Shown here in pieces: positions 47,262 to 58,500 of a stretch of 64,000 nucleotides of DNA. The DNA comes from Brachypodium distachyon (lineage: Eukaryota; Streptophyta; Magnoliopsida; Poales; Poaceae), in assembly GCF_000005505.3 (NCBI RefSeq), contig NC_016132.3, forward strand, positions 54,698,914 through 54,762,913, given 5' to 3'. The translations under genes were made by a program, and so were the position numbers. Every line of letters begins with the position of its first letter. Within the stretch, counting starts at the first letter, position 1. The notes beneath the pieces are model-generated. The model saw only the letters and a program-made list of their open reading frames with translations. It made no database searches and was not told the origin of the DNA.

Positions 47262-47948
47262 ATGGAGAGCCAAGTAACGCAGGAGCCCGCTGCCCCTGGT
47301 GTCGACGGCGAGGACGTATTCTTCTGTGTGGCCGCAACGTCCAGGGGCAAGAAGAGCAAGCTTTCCTACTTCCGCTCAAACGCCGTCGGCGAGGAGGCGG
47401 AGGCAGCCGCCCGCGCGCTGGCCGAGCTCTGCCTCGGCCACGCGCCGGAGCACCATTGGTGGCACCACCACACCGTCGACGGGAGGCGCACGTTCGCGTT
47501 CCTCACTGGTGCGGCCGACGATGGCCGCACGTACCTCGCCGTGGCCGACCCGACGCCGGGCAGCGCCGAGGTCGTCCGGTTCCTGGAGCGCGTCCGGGAC
47601 GCGTGCAATGCCGCGCCCCGGAGGCGCCGCCGCGACGAGGCCGTGTCCCGCGTCGTGCGGCAGTTCCTGCAGACGCTGCAGCAGGCAGGGCCGAGCTCGA
47701 ACGCGGTGCTCCCCGACGGTTCGCTTGATGAGGAGCCGGCGTACGCCGACGACGACAAGGACGACGAGGAGGAGGCGCAACCGGAGGAAGCCGTGCAACG
47801 GCGGCGGGCGCCGAGGCGGCGATCCTGGAGGCGCACGTGGTGGCAGCGGCACGCCATGGCCGTGATCGGCGTGGACCTGGTGCTCTGCCTGGTCCTGTTC
47901 GCCGTGTGGATGGCGGTGTGCCATGGCTTTAGTTGTGTTCAGCGATGA
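47262..47948 (+). CDS. Phytolongin (longin-domain R-SNARE-like protein lacking the SNARE motif)
   Basis: A single exon of 228 residues. The longin domain covers about 19-117 (VFFCVAATSRG; AALAEL-type helix; HHWWHHHTVDGRRTFAFLT; FLERVRDAC). In place of the heptad SNARE motif of VAMP7 proteins there is an acidic then Arg-rich linker (160-195). The tail anchor at 198-221 (AVIGVDLVLCLVLFAVWMAV) ends CHGFSCVQR, very like the Arabidopsis Phyl1 C-terminus (CHGIECTRS). Phytolongins are plant-only trafficking proteins of the ER, Golgi or plasma membrane with a proposed role in regulating vesicle fusion. The ATG at 47262 has a better context (AAGATGG) than the upstream in-frame ATG at 47205, which would add 19 residues. 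Confidence 0.87.
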   Translation: MESQVTQEPAAPGVDGEDVFFCVAATSRGKKSKLSYFRSNAVGEEAEAAARALAELCLGHAPEHHWWHHHTVDGRRTFAFLTGAADDGRTYLAVADPTPGSAEVVRFLERVRDACNAAPRRRRRDEAVSRVVRQFLQTLQQAGPSSNAVLPDGSLDEEPAYADDDKDDEEEAQPEEAVQRRRAPRRRSWRRTWWQRHAMAVIGVDLVLCLVLFAVWMAVCHGFSCVQR

Positions 47949-48622
47949 ACGGCACAGCGTGCTCAACCGTTGCTTGTATGCACGGCGTGTTATCGTAGCA
48001 ACCTCTAAATATAGATCAATTTAGGTATCTGAAATTGGCTCGTGGTTTAAGGAGATGATCATCAACGCAAGTAACACTTGGAGATAATTCATGCATCTGT
48101 ACGAGTCCTGTCTACAATCGAAATTCATCGTCATATGGAACAGCTCAGGGTCGGCTTTGTTTGTTGCCCTTTGTTAGAAATGATAACTGGCAGATGATTG
48201 TTGTGAATTGTCAGCTCGTCCTTTGTCGATGCAGTCTGTTTCAGCAGTGCTGCTGGCTTGCAGCATCTGTCGGTTCGTCACAAGCTCTTGCTATGCAAAA
48301 GTTTATGCAGGTATACTAGAAACAGTATTCGATAAAACTACACGCCCAAAAAAGAAGTGCTCGATACCGTAGCTGTTCAAGAAGTAACTCTATGCAATTT
48401 CCCTATCACAGCCATTGTCGTTTTTAGTGATGACAATGGAAAGCACTTGAAAACAGCTGGAGACTTGTGCTCCATTCTTCCCAAACTACAAGGCTCATTT
48501 TTAAAAAATAAGATAATTGACATGTGAGTTATTTGTCATAAAAGTACACTATTGTATATCTTTTTTAATACAAACAAACTCAATGGGGTAACTTTTGTGG
48601 TGCACATAACCCATACTTGGTC

Positions 48623-48856
48623 GGGGCCTCTTTGATTCCCTGGATTTAGGATATTGAAAACATAGAAATAGGAAAAACAATACGAATCGAATGCCATGTC
48701 ATGTTAAATCCTATAAGAATTTGAAACAACACGGGAAAAATCCAGGAATTTACTTAATAATGTGATTCAAATCCTCCAGTCAAACGAGTTGTGTAGCAAA
48801 CATTCCTTATAAATGGAATCCTCCAAGATTTCTAAATTCCGTTCGATCAAGGAGGC
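48623..48856. mobile_element. Possible hAT-type MITE
   Basis: The left end GGGGCCTCTTTGATTCCCTGG and the inverse of the right end, GCCTCCTTGATCGAACGG, share GCCTC-TTGAT. The interior AGAAATAGGAAAAACA and AATCCTATAAGAATTTGAAA phrases are usual in grass hAT miniature elements. An 8 bp target duplication was not found. Confidence 0.45.
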
Positions 48857-50339
48857 AAAATTGTGGTCAGAGTAAAATGCTGAAACGCATGTTTAGTGTT
48901 TTCTAAGCAAAACAAGAGTTTCGCGACTAGATACTTTCTGTTTTGGGTCACTGCATCAACAAGATTGTGCATATTTGGCCCATTTTCGGACCATTGGGCC
49001 CATGTACTGGTATTCTTCAGCAAGTAGCTTCATTTCTTATAATGCAGCGACTAAACGAGTGGTTGCGCAAGCAGTAGTTGATGAATGGCAATCAATCGAG
49101 GTAACCGACGTTCCAGAGTAGAAAGGAAGAAAATTTCTCACCCTTTATGCAAACAAAGCAAAAGAAACAATAACCCTATAAAACTATGATTTTGACAGAT
49201 CATCGGTATCGACTTTGTTTTTTATAGTATGTATCAACTTTTGTTGCAGCACCAGCAGTACCAGCTCTGTTTCCTTTTTCAAGGAAACAACAAGGGGGAA
49301 AGAGAAAAGCGCATAACTTTTGTAGCTCGTTGGTGTCGAAGCTGAAGTGCTGAACCAAGGCACCTACCTTTTTTCACCCATAGATGCTCAAAATCTTAAA
49401 CTTGGCAGAATTAGAGACTTCTACAGTGTTTGAGGCTGGTTCAGGACGCAGAATTAGACCAAAACCAGGACCAGTATAGTTGGTGGATTTGAGATGTGGA
49501 TTCTCTTCGGTATGTCTGGTAGCAGGAAACAAGGAACCCATGGAATGAATAATCTTGTTGGTTCAGGTTCCACTACATGCAGAGAGATCATTCAACAAGT
49601 ACCACTAGGCCTTTGATCGTCCATTTTCTTTATCGTTGAAAAAGTCTATCGTATTCGATCAAACAGGCCCTAAACCAGAAAAAGGGAATCAAATGGTAGG
49701 TGGTCAAAACAGAAACAACAGATGGTAAAATAAATGTTGATGCTTCGTTCTTTGAAGAGACAGATCCTCCATTGCTAACTACTCCAAGACAGAAGCTTGC
49801 CTAGCTTTACCCGGCAATCACACACTGCACTGATATATCATGATCGCCTTCACCGCGAAACAGTTGCACCCGGCGACACAGCTGCAGCTGAGAACGCTTT
49901 GCTACGTGTCAGAAAACAGAAGACCGGTCTCGATCTCCTCTCGTCACTCGCTGCGCCGAATAAGACTGAGCTGGGAGCGTCAGTATTCTATATTCCAGAT
50001 CTCTGGTGCTGTGTTGCTGAAGCTTTTTTAACCGCATGTTCTTCTCCATGCTGTTGCCGCTGCTGGTGTTTGTTGCATCTGCTGGGTTGTCACCTTTCCT
50101 TCCGGTCAAAGAAGCACCTCTTCCCTTACAGTTGGAACCAGCTGCCACCGACTATTTTATACTCTTCCAGCCTCCATGCTACTCCATGGAGCAGCTTGCT
50201 TTCTCTGCAGGTGCATCTTCCTCAATAGGCCAGAGCACTTGTGACCTATGGCTGTGTGGAGTCACTGGAGCGCACCTGTCACCATGTGGAGTGCTAGCAT
50301 TTTTTTACATGGAAGAGGATAGGAGAAGACAGCAATGTA

Positions 50340-50452
50340 GTCCCTCCATTTCATAATTTTTATCGAAACATTACGTGTATGTAGATACTTTTTAGAAATA
50401 CATAGATCCATTTTGGGACAAATTTGAGACAATAATTATGGAATGGAGAAAG
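50340..50452. mobile_element. Stowaway-type MITE
   Basis: TA on both sides, left end GTCCCTCCATTTCATAATT, right end AATTATGGAATGGAGAAAG. The interior GTAGATACTTTTTAGAAATA and GACAAATTTGAGACAA match the 2572 element in the same orientation. Confidence 0.8.
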
Positions 50453-53400
50453 TACTTATTACTATGCAATTAATCCTGAACCAAATTGATTCCATGACTC
50501 TGCCTGATATGTGTGATATGTATGTCTTGTGCGCTAGAATTACATGTAGCGAGTGCAAGTGACTCCCAAGATGTGAAAGCGTAGCAAATTAAGGTATCTC
50601 TGCAAGAATGTTTGGTCCGGAAAGCGATCGAGGCAGTTAGGTTGCTTGCTGATAAAAGAGACCGTGGCCAATGTTTTTTAATCTAGTTTTCAGATGATGT
50701 AAGGGAGGGTCGGGGCCAGGGTTAGGTTGGATGGATCCATGCATGGCGAATCACCATCTATGGATCCATGTGTTTGTCCTCGCAGGCAGGCCACGCGCAC
50801 AGTTGCCTATCTAGACGCATATGGCTGTAGATTCTGGCCCTTGTCCTCTAGTCTGGCAAATAAACGAAGAACCGAACGGAGGCTGCTAGCTCGTGTGGCG
50901 GCCCGTTTTAGCCGTGCATGCATCGCACAGGTGGTTCCTTCTGGTATACATGATTCGCGAGTCCTAACTATACAACCGTGGCAGTGTATAAACCTGCTAG
51001 CGTCTGAGCAATTAGTAGATATGATGATTGTGCTGTGTGTGTCAGTGTATGGTGCCTGACAAGCCATCGACGACAATTGCCAGAGTGCGAACAGAAGGAT
51101 CTTTTTTTTAAAACAGCAAAACACAAGGATCTTGTTAGTTAACTAACCGCCAGCCAGTGGCTGCGGCCTGTTTCGCCGTATGGAAGCAAGAACAGAGCAG
51201 TATTCGTTTCGGCGTGGAGAGTGTCTGAGACGTGCGACTGCTGCCTAGTACACTGCCTGCTACTCTGCTGCACCACCTAGCGAGCTACCAGGCCGGAGGA
51301 ATGGGCGGCGAGCGAGCGACCCCAGGAATCCGGGCTTGCTTTGCTTCTCCTCCTCGGTCGGAATCGGACCCCACACTTACCCGGCCGGCCTCGAGATCTG
51401 CACCTGCACCGGGCAGTTGTTTGCCGCGTGGTAGAGCCCACGCCGCACTGCCACCACCGATCCAACCACGGATCGCTGTAGCACACAGACACACCGCGCC
51501 GGTTTGATCGTCGAGAAGAAGAAAACAACGGGCGGCGCAGCGTCCAGTTGCGTTGTTGTTGGACCGGCCATTTGCACGGACACAAGCAGTTGCTCCTGCT
51601 GTATAAAACGCCAGGAAAATCCACTAATCTCTGGCCGTGCATGCAAATGCAGGTAACACGATTTTGCCCATGCAGCAGCAAAATCCACGGCACTCGACGG
51701 AGCAGTGCACGCGGGGCGGGGCGGGCCGGGACCGCACGTGCCGCCGCGGCCGGGGCAATGGGTGTGGGGGGGGAGGCAGTGGACGGTGGCTTTTCCGGGG
51801 GGCAGGAACAACTGGACTGACTGTCCTGCTAGCTCCTGCCTCGATCGCCGCGCGGGGCCCCGTCTTTACAGCTGGTTCTCAGTCTCAGTCCCTCTCCGAG
51901 ATCAGTTGGCTTGGGTGTGCCGTGCCGTGCGTCCTCTCCGGCCGGAAGGCGCCAATTATTTCCGGAATTATTGCGTCGTCGCAAGCCTCTGCTCTGCCTT
52001 CCAGGCCCACCGGCAGGTGCTGAGCGCAGCACAGTCGCGGAGGACTGCTACTGATGGCCGCCGTGCCGCGCCATGCCATGCCAGGACTACGGCCGTGCCG
52101 CCTGCGTATGCATGACTCTGTGGGATTTAGTTTAGTACACTCCTGTCAGATTCATCAGACACTGCGGTTGTTGTTAATCAGAGAGGTTGGACTACGGTCA
52201 AATCAGGGACAGGACGATCGGGCTTCTCCTTTTCCGCTGGGTTTTGTACGGTCCAAAGGTACGGGTCTGCTTTGTTTAAGCGTGCAGTTAAAAGCCTGAT
52301 GAGCAGACTAGAGGATAAGCATGATGTAGTCGGTGTTCGTTTTTGCCCCGAATCCGTCTCCAACTCAATAAAATGAGTTATACTTCTAGTTATCTAACCA
52401 AATCTCCTATTGTTTCCTTTTACAGACGAGAAGTATATATGACGTGATGAATAGATTTTTGCATGAAATAAATTGATTGATTCATGTATATATGGATTCA
52501 TGTATACGAGCAATGATTTTTACAATGTTGTGATGAATTCATGTACGGAATATATGACTATATGAACTTTGTTGTTCCTATGATGACTATGTATGAAATT
52601 TTGTTTTAGCGGCAAATATGATTTGTGTCTGTAAATTCCCATGCTGATGAGTTATGAAGTATAGTAATCAAATATTTACATGGATAATATTTTTATCGAA
52701 ATGCTCAACCCATGCCCAAACACGACGGGTGCCGTCCTAGCAGCCATAAATTCATTGCTCCACCAACCAAAATTTGAGATGATTCCCTTCACGGCAACCG
52801 GCCTTTTTCTTTCACTGAAAAAGACTATGATGCCCGTTCTCACGTCACCGGCGCCGACCAACAACGCACGCCAGAAGTGGTTTAGATTTCGGGAGTGGAG
52901 GTCGAAATGCTGCGCAGCATTGCCCCCTTTCTCCGGGCTGCAGTCCTTCACTGCCGCACCTCTTTTCCACGCTCGCAAATACAGTTTTAAGTTTCAAGTT
53001 TCAAACCTTGTTCGCAATGCGTCTGTTTCAAGTTTCAGCGGGAACAAGATGTTCATCTCCTACATGGATTAGGAGAAACTTTTGAGTTCCCAACGCGGCC
53101 TTGCATCGCACGCATGCTCCGACGCGACCATACGAGGATGAACAGCGAGGAGAGGTCAGGATCCTGGTTCAGACCAGAGCATCCAAAGTTCCAAACTGCA
53201 ATAGGCGCGTGCAGGAAATAAATTCACTGTGAACACTGAGAAAGGTCCAGGTCCTGGCGCAACCGAACCGCGCAAGGGAAGTGTGGCTGACTGGTGCCTA
53301 ACATGTCTCCAAAATTACGCTGGTGTCCTTGTTCCAGGACGGTCTCGGTCAACTGGTCAACAAGGACAGACTGCCTGGGACTTAGTTAATCTAGGACTCT

Positions 53401-55349
53401 CTGACACGTCAGGTTATACTGGACCAAACCTAGATTCGTCCCTTGCGAAAGAAGGAAATACTCTGGCTGGAGTAGTAAAAAAAGGATCCGCTTTGCAACG
53501 GAGTAGGTGGCCAAATGATTAGGGAAGAACAAAAGAAGGTTTGAAGAAAAGAAAGTGTACGGGGTATCAAATACTGTACTACAACTACTGATTAGTAAGC
53601 ATATTTGAACAGTATACTTCCCTAATTAAGCTGTGATAACAAAAGACGAGCGAGCACGAGGATTTTTCAGGAAATTCTCCACTGGCTTGATGTTACGAAA
53701 ATGGCGTATGATTGCCTTTCCAAAAAGAAAATTTGCCACCAGAATGCAGTTCACAAATAGGTGCGCGCTTTGTCCCAAGTAGTAAGCCGGGCGGCCACAG
53801 CTCCCACGTTTACACTCGCCGTCGGCCGTCGGCTAAAAGCCAGACCATATTATGCATAGCCGCCAGATTGATATTCATATCAGCCGCGCGAACCTTCTCA
53901 AAGCAGACAAGGACATCCCACCTTTCCTCCTTGATTTCGCTAATCTCCCTTATTGCCCACATGAACTTTTAGCATGGTCATCTCCAATTGTGAGGAGAAT
54001 CTATTATTTTGTTCAGAGAGAATAAGGTGATTTCGACCCGCAAAAAGGAAAGAAAGAATAAGGTGGATTTCTTAACGCAGGAGTTCCGTGTGAAATTCCT
54101 ACGGCGACCAGAAACTAAATTATCTTTTGGGGCCATGTTAACCTCACATCATTAGTGTTTTCTTTTATAATCGTCTGGGAAAAGAAAGGGAGTGACAACT
54201 ATTAGTCGGCAGCAAGATATTGCATGGATAGGTACATACGCACGGGGCGTCAGAGATTGTATTGTTGCTGTCCAAGAGATGACCGGGTGATGGACAACGC
54301 TGTTGTTATCAGAGCTATCTTAAAGACCAAGGGAGATAGATATATAGTAAGTATAGGAACTGGCGATGAGCAAAAGCTTTGGCACAGCGTCCCTGTCCCC
54401 GGCCACTCCAACTGGTCTGGGCAACACCAGCCGTCCATCTCCAGATCAGATCTGATGGCACACCATGCATTCTCCTAATTCTGCCAGACAGTGCACATCA
54501 TCATCAAATATCTCCCATGCTTTTGTACGTGCTTTAGCCACTAGAAAAAAAAAGGCTCGACCACAGTTAATTTGCTAGCTGATCTAGCTAGCTCTTGGCT
54601 AGGATCATCAGCTGTCATGATATTCTCCAACTAAAGCTCGACTGATATTCATTTGAGGATAGCTAGGGATTATGATATTCGCAGGCTGGAGAAATCAGCA
54701 AAGGGCAGTGACATGGAAGCAAAGAAAACAAGCAACACTCAAAACATCTTTACACAGCAAATTACAGTGGATAGCAAAGAAATTATTACCGTCTAGCAGA
54801 TGTGCTGTAGCAGCAGTAGTAGTAAACTCCATAAACCGCTCCTAGTCTCCTTGACTTGCCTCTTCTGTCAAGGAAGAACAGGGACTTGATCATCATCAAT
54901 GCCCACGCACAAGGCGCTATGTTCCGTCAGAATACAGGAGCGCAAAAGAACTACTCATATTAAAAATGTTCCCCTAATGTTGGTGTCACTGGCTGGCTGA
55001 TCACACATGATTATCTAGCAATGACGACTCGGCTGGTCCAAATACCGCCAAGAAGGAGAGAGAAGAGATTCGGATAAGTTCAGAAAGGCCACCCCGTCCC
55101 TCAAGTCTTCCAGGTCCAGCAGAGCTCCCCTAATTCCCGTCGGAATCCCCTCCCCAACTCCGTTCCGTTTTTGCCACTCTCGAGACAAGGACAGCCTAAC
55201 GCCACCCTGTAACCACTGTTCACTCCAATAGGGACATTTAGGTCATTCCGGCGAGGGGGTGGGTGTGTCTCCCGGTGCGTAGTATTATTATACGAGTATG
55301 GCTTGGACCAAAAGGACAAGGATGGTGCATCGTAGCAAACAAACGCTGG

Positions 55350-55356
55350 TATATAT
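55350..55356 (+). promoter_or_regulatory. Likely TATA box of the RRM protein gene
   Basis: TATATAT in GGTATATATTGCTCC is followed by a CT-rich leader (55375-55445). Transcription starting about 30 bp downstream would give a leader near 175 nt. Confidence 0.5.
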
Positions 55357-55557
55357 TGCTCCTCTGTACCCTTCCTTCCCCTCTCTCCGACTCTCTCTCC
55401 CTTTCCTCTAACCTTTAGCTTTTCCACCTTCTCTCCCTCCTCTACCCTTACTCTAACAAGAGCTAGTGCTAGCAAAATTCAGATCCTTAGTTGCTGGTTT
55501 CGTTGTTTCTCTTTGGAGTTTGGGTTTGTAGTTGCTTGAGGTGAAGAAGTTTGCACC

Positions 55558-58500
55558 ATGAGTCCACCGAGTGTGATGGGGCAGTTTGGAGACACAACCT
55601 ACACCAAGGTGTTCGTAGGCGGGCTGGCGTGGGAGACCCAGAAGGAGACCATGAGGAAGTATTTCGAGCAGTTCGGGGAGATCCTGGAAGCCGTCGTCAT
55701 CACTGACAAGAACACCGGGAGATCCAAGGGCTACGGATTTGTATGATCCCTACAAACTTCTTGATTTACCTTTCTCTGTGTACCCAATTACAGTTTAATT
55801 GGTTTGCAAAAAGTTTCTAGCGCATGTGTTATTTCCATACTTTTCTTCTTCTTTCCCTGTATTCATTGTTTTCTGCAATATCAATGGATGCACTGTAAAT
55901 TTGGTATTGTAGGTTACCTTCCGGGACCCGGATGCGGCGATGAGGTCTTGCGTTGATCCCGCGCCGGTGATCGACGGGAGGAGGGCTAACTGTAACCTGG
56001 CTTCCCTTGGTGTTCAGAGATCTAGGCCTCCAACCCCACAGCACGGTTAGACATTTGCCATTAATTATGTCACCAGCTACATTAGAGAAGAAACAGTTAG
56101 CTAGCTAGCTTACTTGAAACCATTTTGATGATAGCTTATCTTGAGTTGAAGACAGCCCATCAGTAGCTAAAGGCTCTTGAAAAAGAAAAGCAACCATCAT
56201 TGTAGATGCACTATCTCTTGCATTTTTCCTGTGAGCTCTCTATATAGTTCCATGATCACAAACTTAGCTGTTATGATTTTATGCGCAAAAAGCCCTTGCA
56301 ATCAGCATAAAGGAGCTTAAAAGAGAAGGACATGGCCTAACTTTGCTCCTTAAGGTGCATAAGGATCTTGTGTTGGCATGCATTTAGAAGATAATGTGTA
56401 AGCTTAAAATGCCTAACTTTAGCTTAGTGCTACATGACTTCCCTAAGTTCATTAATATCACTGAAATTTCCTTACAGCTGGAAAAATAAATAGCCTTAAA
56501 AGGGTCCTCTAGGCATACTTGCTGGAAAAAGTAGATAAGGAAGGAACAACATCAGAAGTACAAAGTTGTTAGTTATCCTCGAAACGAGTGCTTGTTTTGG
56601 ATAATGTGTGATACTAATTAAGAATCATAAGCTTAAATCCAACCGATGAAGCCTTAATCTTAAACTAGTAAGGATCAGATTCGAGAATCTTTTACTTCTA
56701 TTATGTCGTCTTGCAATTCAGAGACTGGGGCAATGGCATGACTGTGTGCGCCTGTGTGAATAAATTCATCAGAGGTGCATCGTAACAAGTGCATACCTGC
56801 TTTACAGAAGAAGTGTGTCTTTTGGTGATAATATTAAGCAATGCTGGTAATTTACTTTTATTTTCCTGATGATGCTAATACAGGAGGCGCAAGGAGCTTT
56901 AGGGTGAAGTCTTTTAGCCAGCAGGCAGGGATCCAAGGTGGGCTGGGTGCAGCTTTTCCTTCTCAGGCCACCTTCCCTCATTATGCCATCCCACAGGGCC
57001 TCCCTTACCATGTCTATGGGTAAGTTCTCTATTCTCTCTCCCTCCTCTCTGCCATTCCCTCTCTCATCTCATGTCATGTGGTGAGGTCTCTACGACACTT
57101 AAAAGTGTCCAAGGACCAGCTATGACGGGGGGCTTATCACATGCATGACATGTGCATTATGACATGCCATCTTGGTCAATGGCGACCGGCATGCAAGCTT
57201 TTTACTCCAGCTAGCATACAACACATCTCTCTCTCCCACACAGAGTCACAGACTCTCGCTCATAAAGTGGCAGTGCGTGCTCTAGTGGCACGGCACATGA
57301 TCGCCCAGTCTTTACACTCTTCCTCCTCCCACTCCCTCTCCCTCAAGATAATTAAGCTAGCTGGTTGATCAAGTAGATAATTTATGGCATACAGATTATT
57401 AATTTGTAAGATCAAAGCTTAATATGTCTCCTCCTTCGCTACTGCAGGTACTCTCCATATTCTCCAGACTACGGTTATCCCACAGTAGGTTCACCCTTTC
57501 CCTTTGCAGTCAATGAGTTAAATTAACTCAATTAACAGTTACGTAATAATACTGTTATTTATGCTCAATTCACTGAGATCGATTTCTATAGACAAGAGGA
57601 AAAAACATTAAGAACATGACTGTTGAAGTTTGCACACTGTCATGCCAATATTCTTTTTTTAAGTGTATCCTAGTCCTAGTATGTTTGCATTACGATTTAT
57701 GCATTTGTCATAAGAGCCTACAAAATGCATTGAAAATAGAACTGCATAAATGTTAGCTGGCTAAAAGTGGGCATTGCGTAAAGTAAAATATGCTTCAGGA
57801 ACATAAAGTGCTCTTACGTACAATAACCAAAGAAAACAAGAAATGCTGACCATATTAACCTCTCAAGCTTACAATACAAAGCCAACCTGGACAATTGGTG
57901 TTCATACTATTGTGCGATAAATAAACTCTTTCATCCTTTATGCTGTGAACCCATCCTGCATAAACAAATAAACATTGCAAGACTATTAGCTCAGATGCAA
58001 ATGCTATGCTGCCAATCCTTGTTTCCTTTAATGGAAAATTTAACAGGAAATTCACCAGTAATGGCTTGATGATGAACAAGACGTTATTATATTTTTAGTA
58101 AATAGATCTAACTACGTAAGATAGCAAAAATAATCTCATCTCACAACCATGTTTCCACTTTCCTACTGGAAAACCTGAGTCCTTGTGATTTCAATGTTAC
58201 TGAGCCATTTTAACTACCACATGCTACCAAATAAATGATGCATGGCCTACTCAATTTGTTCTGTTGTGATATAGATTTCCCTTTTTGCCTTTTGGGACTT
58301 CCGTACTTAGAAAAGGAAAGGTATATGCTAGTACATCCAGCACAGTGCCACTGAAGTAGTTTTTAGTTTACGCATCCCTGCGAAACTCATTTACCTTGCA
58401 TAAGCTAGCTGCTTCTTAAAAGATTCACCGTCTGCTAGCTGTTTGCAAGTTATTTGACCATAATATGTCTTGATAACCTCTAAGGTATCCATCCGAAACC

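Larger units (their letters stand above)
47949..55349. other. 7.4 kb gene-free region
   Basis: No exon series or domain is recognised. It contains a hAT-like MITE (48623), a Stowaway MITE (50340), three micro-insertions with flanking repeats (48324-48366, 51091-51133, 54017-54070) and a GC-rich patch at about 51230-52110 with frames on both strands but no known protein. 52360-52680 is strongly AT-rich with repeated ATGAATTCATGTAT-like phrases. Confidence 0.5.

Noticed and set aside
47366..47966. Antisense frames over the phytolongin gene
   Set aside because: Explained by high GC3 in the real gene; the sense strand has longin domain and tail anchor.
50036..50356. Small secreted protein (frame beginning MFFSMLLPLLVF)
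   Set aside because: The hydrophobic start could be chance; no promoter, no conserved Cys pattern, and the end runs into a Stowaway element.
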